A DNA stretch of 64,000 bases from Camelimonas lactis (GTDB lineage: Bacteria; Pseudomonadota; Alphaproteobacteria; Rhizobiales; Beijerinckiaceae): positions 107,276-171,275 of the forward strand of contig NZ_SLWL01000011.1 in assembly GCF_004342915.1 (NCBI RefSeq), in the 5' to 3' direction. The translations under genes and the position numbers were made by a program. Numbering within the stretch: the first letter of the stretch is position 1; each line of letters begins with the position of its first letter. The notes below the pieces were generated by a model. That model was given only the letters and a program-made list of their open reading frames with translations. It did no database searches and had not been told where the DNA came from. Shown here one piece after another: positions 57,364 through 64,000 of this stretch.

Positions 57364-59670
57364 GTGGGCGCGAAACTGTCGAGCGATCTGCGATCCGGGG
57401 CCCTTGTCTATCACAGCCACCCGAAGCCCGGAAAGCTGGAGATCAAGGCGACCAAGCCGCTCGGCAACCAGCGCGACCTCGCCCTGGCCTACTCGCCAGG
57501 CGTCGCCGCCGCCTGCGAGGCCATCGCCGCTGACCCGGCGGAGGCCGCCCGCCTGACCATCCGCCAGAATCTCGTGGCGGTGCTGTCCAACGGCACCGCC
57601 GTGCTCGGCCTCGGCGATATCGGGCCGCTGGCCGCCAAGCCGGTGATGGAGGGCAAGGCCGTCCTGTTCAAGAAATTCGCCGGCATCGACGTCTTCGACA
57701 TCGAGGTGGCGGAGCATGACCCGGAGCGGCTGATCAATGTGGTGGCGGCGCTGGAGCCAACCTTCGGCGGCGTCAATCTTGAGGACATCAAGGCGCCGGA
57801 GTGCTTCGAGATCGAGGAGCGGCTGCGCGAGCGCATGTCGATTCCGGTGTTTCACGACGACCAGCACGGCACCGCCATCATCGTCGCGGCGGCGGTGACC
57901 AATGGTCTGGCGCTGGCCGGCAAGGACATCGCCAGCGTCAAGATCGTCGCCTCGGGCGCCGGGGCGGCCGCCCTCGCCTGCCTGAACCTGCTGGTGTCGC
58001 TCGGCGCGAAGCGGGAAAATATCTGGGTCACGGACCTGGAGGGCGTGGTTTATGAAGGCCGCCCGGTGCTGATGGACCGCTGGAAGGCGGTGTTCGCCCA
58101 GAACACCGACAAGCGCACCCTGGCCGAGGTGATCCCCGGCGCCGACATTTTCCTCGGCGTCTCCGCCGGCGGCGTGCTGAAGCCGGAGATGCTGGCCGCC
58201 ATGGCGCCGCGGCCGCTGATCATGGCGCTGGCCAACCCCTATCCCGAGATCATGCCGGATGAGGCGGAAAAGGCCCGCCCGGACGCGATGATCTGCACCG
58301 GGCGCTCCGATTTCCCCAACCAGGTCAATAACGTCCTGTGTTTCCCCTTCATCTTCCGCGGCGCGCTGGACGTCGCGGCCACCACCATCAATGAGGAGAT
58401 GAAGCTGGCGGCGGCCCACGCCATCGCCGCTCTGGCGCGCGAAGCGCCCTCCGACATGGTGGCGACGGCCGGCGGCGGCGCGCAGCCATTTGGTCCGCGT
58501 TCGCTGATTCCCAATCCGTTTGATCCGCGCCTGATCCTGCGCATCGCTCCCGCCGTGGCCAAAGCGGCGATGGACACCGGCGTCGCCACCCGGCCCCTGG
58601 CCGACATCGCAGCCTATGCCGACAGCCTGACGCGCTTCGTGTTCCGCTCCGGCTTCGTCATGAAACCGCTGATCAGCCGCGCCCGGGAAAATCCCATGCG
58701 CGTCATCTATGCGGAGGGCGAGGATGAGCGCGTGCTGCGCGCCGTTCAGGCGATTGTCGAGGACGGGGTGGCCCATCCCATCCTGGTGGGTCGTCCGGCG
58801 GTGGTGGAATCGCGCATCAAGCGTTTCGGCCTCACCATTCGCCAAGGCGTCGATTTCGACCTCACCAACCCGGAGGACGACCCGCGCTACCGGGACTATG
58901 TGGCCGCCTATCTCGATGTGGCCGGCCGCAAGGGCATCACGCCGGACGCCGCCCGCACGCTGGTGCGCACCAACAATACGGTGATCGCGGCGCTGGCGGT
59001 GCGGCGCGGCGACGCCGACGCCATGATCTGCGGCCTTGAAGGGCGCTTCCAGTCGCGGCTGCGGCACATCGGCGACATCATCGGCCTTGCGCCTGGCATC
59101 AAGGAAATGTCCGCCCTGTCGCTGGTCATCACCAGCAAGGGGCCGTTCTTCATCGCCGACACCCATGTGCGCCAGGACCCGAACGCGGAAGAACTCGCCG
59201 ACATGGCCATCGCCTGCGCCAGCCATGTGGCGCGCTTCGGCATGGAGCCGCAGATGGCGATGCTGTCGCACTCGGATTTCGGCTCCTCCGATTCGCCCTC
59301 GGCCCGCAAGATGCGGGCGGCGCTCGAACTGGTGCGCGAGCGGGCGCCAGAGCTGGTGATCGACGGTGAAATGGCCGCCGACACGGCGCTGTCCGAGATG
59401 GTGCGCGACAAGGTCTATCCGGGCGCGCGCATCAAGGGCGCGGCCAACGTGCTGATCATGCCGAACCTCGACGCCGCCAATATCGCCTTCCAGATGACGC
59501 GGGCGGTGGCCGACGCCCTGCCAGTCGGCCCCATCCTGATCGGCCCGGCGCAGCCGGCGCACATCGTCACCCCCTCGGTGACGGCGCGCGGCATCGTCAA
59601 CATCACCGCCATCGCCGTGGTCGAGGCGCAGGAGCACGCCCGCAACAGGCTGTCGGGCGGCGCGGCTTGA
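57364..59670 (+). CDS. maeB: NADP-type malic enzyme with phosphotransacetylase-like domain
   Basis: A 768-aa enzyme decarboxylating malate to pyruvate. The malic enzyme part begins [20 protein letters not shown] and holds [15 protein letters not shown] and the NAD(P) fold [19 protein letters not shown]. The second half from about 440 resembles phosphotransacetylase ([20 protein letters not shown]), as in the large malic enzymes of rhizobia; that half is thought to be regulatory, with acetyl-CoA. GTG start at 57364 with GGAGG upstream; an ATG further up lacks family sequence. Confidence 0.94.
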   Translation: MGAKLSSDLRSGALVYHSHPKPGKLEIKATKPLGNQRDLALAYSPGVAAACEAIAADPAEAARLTIRQNLVAVLSNGTAVLGLGDIGPLAAKPVMEGKAVLFKKFAGIDVFDIEVAEHDPERLINVVAALEPTFGGVNLEDIKAPECFEIEERLRERMSIPVFHDDQHGTAIIVAAAVTNGLALAGKDIASVKIVASGAGAAALACLNLLVSLGAKRENIWVTDLEGVVYEGRPVLMDRWKAVFAQNTDKRTLAEVIPGADIFLGVSAGGVLKPEMLAAMAPRPLIMALANPYPEIMPDEAEKARPDAMICTGRSDFPNQVNNVLCFPFIFRGALDVAATTINEEMKLAAAHAIAALAREAPSDMVATAGGGAQPFGPRSLIPNPFDPRLILRIAPAVAKAAMDTGVATRPLADIAAYADSLTRFVFRSGFVMKPLISRARENPMRVIYAEGEDERVLRAVQAIVEDGVAHPILVGRPAVVESRIKRFGLTIRQGVDFDLTNPEDDPRYRDYVAAYLDVAGRKGITPDAARTLVRTNNTVIAALAVRRGDADAMICGLEGRFQSRLRHIGDIIGLAPGIKEMSALSLVITSKGPFFIADTHVRQDPNAEELADMAIACASHVARFGMEPQMAMLSHSDFGSSDSPSARKMRAALELVRERAPELVIDGEMAADTALSEMVRDKVYPGARIKGAANVLIMPNLDAANIAFQMTRAVADALPVGPILIGPAQPAHIVTPSVTARGIVNITAIAVVEAQEHARNRLSGGAA

Positions 59671-59726
59671 AAGCAGGCCCGCCTGACGGCAGTGTCGGGG
59701 CGTCACAATCAACCAGAGGGAGCGTC

Positions 59727-60254
59727 ATGAGCCTGTCGGGATTGCAGACGTCCGCGCAGGCGCGCACGTGCGGCCCCTGCACCCTGTGCTGCAAGGTGAT
59801 GGGCATCGCCGCGCTCGACAAGCCGCGCGGGCGCTGGTGCCCGCACTGCAAGCCGGGCAAGGGGTGCGACGCCTATGAGGCGCGCCCGGACGAGTGCCGG
59901 ACGTTCTCGTGCCTGTGGCTCGGCGAGGGCTTTCTGGGAGAGGAATGGCGGCCGGATCGCAGCAAGCTGGTGCTGTACACGGAGCACGGCGGCGCCCGGC
60001 TGGTGGTGCAGACCGATCCCGGAGCGGCCGGCGTCTGGCGGCGCGAACCGTGGTTCAGCCAGATCCGGGCCTGGGCCGCCGCGGCGACGGCCGGCCGCCG
60101 CCAGGTGCTGGTGGTGACCGGCGACAGCACCACCATCGTGCTGCCGGATCGCGAGGAAAACCTCGGCCGCCTGCGTGACGGCGACCAGGTGATCGTGCAT
60201 GAACGCCACGTCAACGGCGCGCCGGCCTGGGACGTGGAAGTCGTGCGGGCCTGA
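59727..60254 (+). CDS. YkgJ-type Cys-cluster protein
   Basis: A 175-aa soluble protein. The Cys cluster CGPCTLCCKVMGI (CxxCxxCC) near the N-terminus, CPHCKPGKGC and CRTFSCLWL are the YkgJ/UPF0153 pattern, thought to hold zinc or an iron-sulfur cluster. The C-terminal half is a mixed region without cysteines. Start at 59727 after GGGAGC. Separated from maeB by 56 bp and may be co-transcribed. Function unknown. Confidence 0.83.
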   Translation: MSLSGLQTSAQARTCGPCTLCCKVMGIAALDKPRGRWCPHCKPGKGCDAYEARPDECRTFSCLWLGEGFLGEEWRPDRSKLVLYTEHGGARLVVQTDPGAAGVWRREPWFSQIRAWAAAATAGRRQVLVVTGDSTTIVLPDREENLGRLRDGDQVIVHERHVNGAPAWDVEVVRA

Positions 60255-60275
60255 GCGGCGCAAGAACCGCGCCGC

Positions 60276-60494
60276 TTACAGCGGGCGGGCCTCATCGGGC
60301 AGCATGATCGGAATACCGTCGCGGATCGGATAGGCCAGGCGCGCCTGGCGGCTGATCAGCTCCTGGCGCTCCGCGTCATATTCCAGCGTCGCCTTGGTCA
60401 GCGGACACACCAGCAATTCGAGCAGGCGCGGGTCAAGCCGGGTGGCGGGATGGGCGGGGTTGTCCTGGTTCTGGGCGTCGGTCTGGCCGGTCAT
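60276..60494 (-). CDS. Trm112 family protein
   Basis: A 72-aa protein with [20 protein letters not shown] and [20 protein letters not shown], the short bacterial Trm112/YcaR fold. Only one Cys is present, so no zinc site is expected. It may support a methyltransferase, by analogy with eukaryotic Trm112. The upstream LON-domain gene is on the same strand 43 bp away. Confidence 0.85.
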   Translation of the reverse strand: MTGQTDAQNQDNPAHPATRLDPRLLELLVCPLTKATLEYDAERQELISRQARLAYPIRDGIPIMLPDEARPL

Positions 60495-60537
60495 GGGTGC
60501 TTCCAGTTGAAATGTCGTGCGTCTCGTCCAGCGCCGC

Positions 60538-61200
60538 CTATTGCAGCGAGGGGTCTGAGCCGGCGCCGCCGCGCGCCAGCTCGATCTCGGTGATGGCCAC
60601 CAGCATCTCGGCGCGGGTTTTGAGGTCCGGCGCCTCCAGCAGCGCCTGTTTCTCACGCATGCCGTAGGGGCTCATCATCGACAGGGCGTTGACCAGGGCC
60701 TCGTTGGAGGCGGTGCGCACGCCACGCCAGTCGATGCGCAGGCCACGCGCTTTCACGAATGCCTCCAGCGCGGCGATGACGGCGTCGCGGTTGACGTCTT
60801 CCTCGCCGGCGCGGGCGCAAAAATCGTTGCAGAACGGGTGGTAGTCGACCCGCGCCTGACGATAGGGCGTCGTCACCGCCAGCTCGTCCGTCAGGCGGAA
60901 GCGCGCCACGCCGGTCAGGGTGATGAGATAGCGCCCATCGCCGGTTTCGGCGAAATGGGTGATGCGGCCGGCGCAACCGATGGCGTAAAGCTCCGGCGCG
61001 GGCGACGCATCCTCTTCCTTCAACGGCTGGATGATGCCGATGACGCGGCGGCCAGCCAGCGCGTCATCAACCATGGCCATGTAACGCGGCTCGAAGATAT
61101 TCAGGGGCATCTCGCCACGCGGCAACAGCAACGCTTCCGTCAGCGGAAACAGCGGAATCGTCAGCGGGCAGTCCTGGGGACTGCGATAGACAGCGTTCAT
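60538..61200 (-). CDS. LON-substrate-binding domain protein
   Basis: A 220-aa protein built on the N-terminal substrate-binding domain of Lon without the ATPase or protease parts. [20 protein letters not shown] and [18 protein letters not shown] are characteristic, and GVARFRL is present further on. ATG at 61200 or GTG at 61206 could be used. Role unknown, perhaps in proteolysis or as an adaptor. Probably in one transcript with the thioredoxin and Trm112 genes. Confidence 0.87.
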   Translation of the reverse strand: MNAVYRSPQDCPLTIPLFPLTEALLLPRGEMPLNIFEPRYMAMVDDALAGRRVIGIIQPLKEEDASPAPELYAIGCAGRITHFAETGDGRYLITLTGVARFRLTDELAVTTPYRQARVDYHPFCNDFCARAGEEDVNRDAVIAALEAFVKARGLRIDWRGVRTASNEALVNALSMMSPYGMREKQALLEAPDLKTRAEMLVAITEIELARGGAGSDPSLQ

Positions 61201-61251
61201 AACCACGGCAAGATGCCTCTTTTCTGAACTTTTGCCCGGGCTTTCGGTCGC

Positions 61252-62166
61252 TCAGGCAAACATCAGCGACGACAGGCGGCGCCGGCCCGCCAGGGTCGCA
61301 GGGTCCTTCGGTCCCCACGCTTCGAAAAACTGCACCAGCTGCTTGCGGGCGGCCTCATCGTTCCACGCCCGGTCCTTGCGGAAAAGCGTCAGCAACTCCT
61401 CCACGGCGGCCTTGCGATCACCCCGGGCGTTGTGGGCCAGCGCCAGATCGAAACGCGCCTCATGGTCATCGGGATTGGCGGCGAGCCGCGCCTCCAGTTC
61501 CGCCGCCGGGCCAAGATCGCCAGCCTGCTCCGCCAGCTCCAGCGCCGAACGGGCCGAGGCGATGGCTGGGTGGTTGGCCTTGTCCGCCGGGGCGAGCGCG
61601 AGGAAGCTGCGGGCGCCCTCCAGGTCGTCCAGCTTCACATGCAGCTTCACCAGCGCCGAGATGGCGTCAGGGTTGTCCGGCTCCTGTTGCAGCACGGCGG
61701 CGTAAAGCTCCGCGGCGCCCTGGGCGTCGCCGGCCGCGTCAAGCGCCGCCGCATCCGCAAGCAACGCATCAATCGCCGTCGGCCCCAGCGGCCCGACCAG
61801 GCGCTCGATGAAAGAGCGGATCTGCCCTTCAGGAACCGCGCCCATGAAGCCATCCACCGGCTGGCCGCGCTTGAAGGCGATCACGGCCGGAATCGACTGG
61901 ATGCCCATCTGGCCCGCCACTTCCGGGTGATCGTCGATATTCATCTTGACCAGCGACACCTTGCCGCCAGAGGCCGCCACCACCTTCTCCAGCGCCGGCG
62001 CCAGCTGCTTGCACGGCCCGCACCAGGGCGCCCAGAAGTCCACCAGCACCGGCGCATTCATCGAGGCGCGGATCACGTCATCGGCGAAGCTTGCCGTCGT
62101 CACATCCTTGACGGAGGTCGCGGCGGGGGCTGGCGTGGTCTGGTCGGTCATGGGCAACTCGGTCAT
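61252..62166 (-). CDS. CnoX/YbbN-type thioredoxin with TPR tail
   Basis: A 304-aa protein. An N-terminal thioredoxin domain with LVDFWAPWCGPCKQLAPALE (active CGPC) and cis-Pro in IQSIPAVIAF, then TPR-like helices to the end (AELYAAVLQQEPDNPDAI). This is the chaperone-redoxin CnoX layout; an intact CxxC suggests real redox activity as in Caulobacter. Start 62166 or 62151 both give the same core. Confidence 0.9.
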   Translation of the reverse strand: MTELPMTDQTTPAPAATSVKDVTTASFADDVIRASMNAPVLVDFWAPWCGPCKQLAPALEKVVAASGGKVSLVKMNIDDHPEVAGQMGIQSIPAVIAFKRGQPVDGFMGAVPEGQIRSFIERLVGPLGPTAIDALLADAAALDAAGDAQGAAELYAAVLQQEPDNPDAISALVKLHVKLDDLEGARSFLALAPADKANHPAIASARSALELAEQAGDLGPAAELEARLAANPDDHEARFDLALAHNARGDRKAAVEELLTLFRKDRAWNDEAARKQLVQFFEAWGPKDPATLAGRRRLSSLMFA

Positions 62167-62645
62167 GGGCAGCGGGGTTCCTGGCAATGGCTTCTGGCAA
62201 ATGGCGTCCCTGGCGACAGGCCCCGTTTGCAACGGCGTCCTGCAAAGCCGCGCGCGCCCGGCGGATTTCTCCGGTCACGGCGGCCACATCATTTTCTGCC
62301 CGTCAAAATGGGGCCTCCCCGGCCAGAAAACAATTCCAGCGACGCAATTCGCGGCAGACAATTACGCGCCGCCGCCCGGACGCCCGGGCAAGGCGGACCG
62401 GTCGCGACGCCGCCAGACTTCGAAAGGCGCCAGCCCTCAAAAGCCGCCGGCACAGGAAAGCAGCCGGCACGCAACCCGTCGACGGCCAGCGACGCGGCTG
62501 GCCGCCTGCATGGGGCTGCCCATTCCTGTTGTCCACATCCCGGGCGGCGCGTCACACTTTTTCATGGGGCGCGCGACATCTCCCCTTGCGTCCGCCCGCG
62601 TTCCAGGGCACATAGCGGCCATCGGCGGCGACGCTGCTGACGGAA
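62167..62645. other. Intergenic region upstream of tRNA-Gly
   Basis: 479 bp, still high in G+C. No convincing gene. The tRNA promoter should lie near its end but no clear -35/-10 pair with standard spacing was found. Confidence 0.35.
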
Positions 62646-62720
62646 GCGGGTGTAGCTCAGGGGTAGAGCACAACCTTGCCAAGGTTGGGGTCGAGGGTTC
62701 GAATCCCTTCGCCCGCTCCA
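62646..62720 (+). tRNA. tRNA-Gly (anticodon GCC)
   Basis: A 75-nt cloverleaf with encoded CCA. Acceptor GCGGGTG/CGCCCGC; anticodon loop in CCTTGCCAAGG gives GCC; T arm GGGTTCGAATCCC. A strong terminator follows at 62750. Confidence 0.97.
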
Positions 62721-62749
62721 GTTTTCTTCATGAAAATCAAAAGCTTAAG

Positions 62750-62773
62750 AAGCGCCCTACGGGGCGCTTTTTT
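62750..62773 (+). terminator. tRNA-Gly terminator
   Basis: AAGCGCCC-TACG-GGGCGCTT, then T residues; classic intrinsic terminator. Confidence 0.9.
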
Positions 62774-63342
62774 GCTGACACAGCTTCGATGACGGCGCGT
62801 TGTCAGCAGTTTGTAAGCGCGAGAAATAGCATTCTCGGATATTGTAGCGTGACGCTTCTGCCCCACGATCTGGATGGGGACATAATCCAATGTCGCCAAG
62901 ACGCAATTTTTTGCTGACGTCTATCAAATTGGCGTTGCGACCTCCGGACAAACCGAAGGTCAGAATTTGGACCGACTGCAAGGCCAATAGAGCGTACTGG
63001 AAAGATGAAATGGAAGCTGACAATGAAGCCCAATTGAATTCTTACCGACAGCCGGGCATCAAACATCGCGCTTCTCTTTCCATCGAAGGACGCGCGGATG
63101 CCGGGCAAGCAGTGGACTTCCAATATCTCATCATAAGGCCCTCTGTCTGCTCAGGGCTCGAGATCAGATCGGAATGCCAAGATCCTGGACGTTATCGTTC
63201 GTTCCCGAACTGCTGCGAACGGACGGCCATACCACCGTCAGGCGATCGCTATTTATCTGTTTATCAAATTGTGTAATTGTGTAATCGTATTGCGTCAACC
63301 CGACGGGCGTGTGACAAACTCGGTCATGACGCTTTCGAGACC
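62774..63342. other. Lower-G+C intergenic stretch after tRNA-Gly
   Basis: About 570 bp with a clear drop in G+C (121 of 240 bases over 62,881-63,120 by hand count). A frame of 128 codons (62890-63276) is open but not recognised. Near 63250-63275 there is an A/T-rich tandem stretch with repeats of TGTGTAAT ahead of the peroxiredoxin. It looks like acquired or decayed DNA. Confidence 0.5.
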
Positions 63343-63978
63343 ATGACTTCAATGAACGACGTATCGACCAGTATTTCCTCTCCCGCTTTGCGAATGGGCG
63401 ACGCCGCCCCTGATTTTGAAGCCCGATCCACCCAGGGCCCGGTTCGGCTTTCCGACTTCAAGGGCCGGTGGCTGGTATTCTTCTCGCACCCGGCCGATTT
63501 CACGCCCGTCTGCACGACGGAGTTCGTTGCACTCGCTAAGGCGCATGACCGGTTCGCGGCTCTCGACTGTGCGCTGTTGGGACTATCGGTCGACAGTCTC
63601 TATGCGCATCTCGCCTGGAGCCGCGCCATCCGCGAGCTGTTCTCGGTCGACATTCCCTTCCCAGTCATCGAAGATCCCTCGATGCTCGTAGGCCGAGCCT
63701 ACGGCATGATCGACGAAGCGCCTGAAGACAGCGCGGGCGTTCGGGCGAGCTATTTCATCGACCCGGAAGGCGTGATCCGGGCGATCACCCATTACCCTCT
63801 GACGATCGGGCGTTCGGTCGACGAGATGGTGCGGATGGTGGCGGCCTTGCAAGCCACCTATTCGGGCGAGAAGCTGGCGCCGGCCGACTGGCAGCCGGGC
63901 CAGCCTGAGAACACCGGGAATAAAGTGCGCCATTTTCTGGCGTGCCTCACCGATATAAAAGTATGCCAGTCCTGCTAG
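63343..63978 (+). CDS. Peroxiredoxin (AhpC/TSA, 1-Cys type) with atypical C-terminus
   Basis: A 211-aa thiol peroxidase. The peroxidatic Cys57 is in FFSHPADFTPVCTTEF, and the core continues through FIDPEGVIRAITHYPLTIGR and SVDEMVRMV. Up to APADWQPGQP it is typical of the Prx6-like group. After that the expected VLVPPP-like tail is missing and the frame ends HFLACLTDIKVCQSC, with three extra cysteines. This may be a truncated or disrupted 3' end. ATG at 63343 or 63352. Confidence 0.82.
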   Translation: MTSMNDVSTSISSPALRMGDAAPDFEARSTQGPVRLSDFKGRWLVFFSHPADFTPVCTTEFVALAKAHDRFAALDCALLGLSVDSLYAHLAWSRAIRELFSVDIPFPVIEDPSMLVGRAYGMIDEAPEDSAGVRASYFIDPEGVIRAITHYPLTIGRSVDEMVRMVAALQATYSGEKLAPADWQPGQPENTGNKVRHFLACLTDIKVCQSC

Positions 63979-64000
63979 ACCTCCGTTTTTTGGCGGAGGC

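Noticed and set aside
57292..59712. 806-codon open frame antisense to malic enzyme
   Set aside because: Shadow of maeB, whose motifs are unambiguous on the plus strand.
62890..63276. 128-codon frame in the low-G+C stretch
   Set aside because: No recognisable family, no clear ribosome site and no codon bias; kept only as part of the unexplained region.

Overview
The window reads as a chromosomal segment of a high-GC alphaproteobacterium, most likely order Hyphomicrobiales (Rhizobiales). The grounds are the RegB/RegA redox two-component pair, the aerobic cobaltochelatase pair CobS/CobT, an MmcB repair protein, a TIGR02300 protein, the J-domain/BolA/cobS neighbourhood, and intergenic palindromes with GCATTTTC...GAAAATGC ends that resemble a repeat family I know from this order. 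Genus cannot be fixed from the sequence alone; something near Chelatococcus is a guess.

Layout. 0.2-7 kb: a bifunctional PBP1A, a YgjP-type metallopeptidase, regB-regA, a small exported protein and mmcB. 7-13 kb: a GMC oxidoreductase facing an ABC-exporter-like protein whose nucleotide-binding domain has lost its catalytic residues, followed by an MBL-fold hydrolase. 13-19 kb: a WecA/MraY-type glycosyl-phosphate transferase, a polyamine-type binding protein, TIGR02300, two identical self-contained tRNA-Ala cassettes, a CinA-type amidase and an O-antigen-ligase-like membrane protein. 19-24.4 kb: a valine-catabolism operon (mmsA, acyl-CoA dehydrogenase, mmsB) divergent from a LysR regulator. 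24-31 kb: an orphan protein, a UPF0114 membrane protein, a glutarate module (gcdH plus a CaiB/BaiF CoA-transferase) and an acyl-CoA synthetase.

31-42 kb: flavohaemoglobin hmp divergent from nsrR with two NsrR-like operators between them; lysC; rplS; the leucine genes leuC and leuD with a zincin gene between them; aroK-aroB; and xerD, preceded by a tiny one-helix protein and carrying an AT-hook-like insertion. 42-50 kb: an RND efflux adaptor and pump, a large DUF3772/MscS channel and a CAP-domain lipoprotein. 50-62 kb: DUF805, BolA, a J-domain protein, cobS, cobT, rpmB, malic enzyme with a phosphotransacetylase-like tail, a YkgJ-type Cys-cluster protein, Trm112-like, a LON-substrate-binding protein and a CnoX-type thioredoxin.

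62.6-64 kb: a tRNA-Gly gene with its terminator, after which G+C falls (about 50% by hand count over 62,881-63,120, against about 73% in one line just upstream). A peroxiredoxin with an atypical C-terminus follows. This looks like the edge of acquired DNA.

Most of the window is ordinary core metabolism. The strongest candidate for something undescribed is the catalytically dead ABC-exporter-like protein at 9,333-11,900: its nucleotide-binding domain is stretched by about 270 residues and carries the post-Q-loop motif three times, and it sits next to a metallo-hydrolase gene. Further points are the duplicated promoter-tRNA-terminator cassette, the predicted leaderless small ORF ahead of leuC, the XerD AT-hook insertion, and the long inverted repeat just before cobS.
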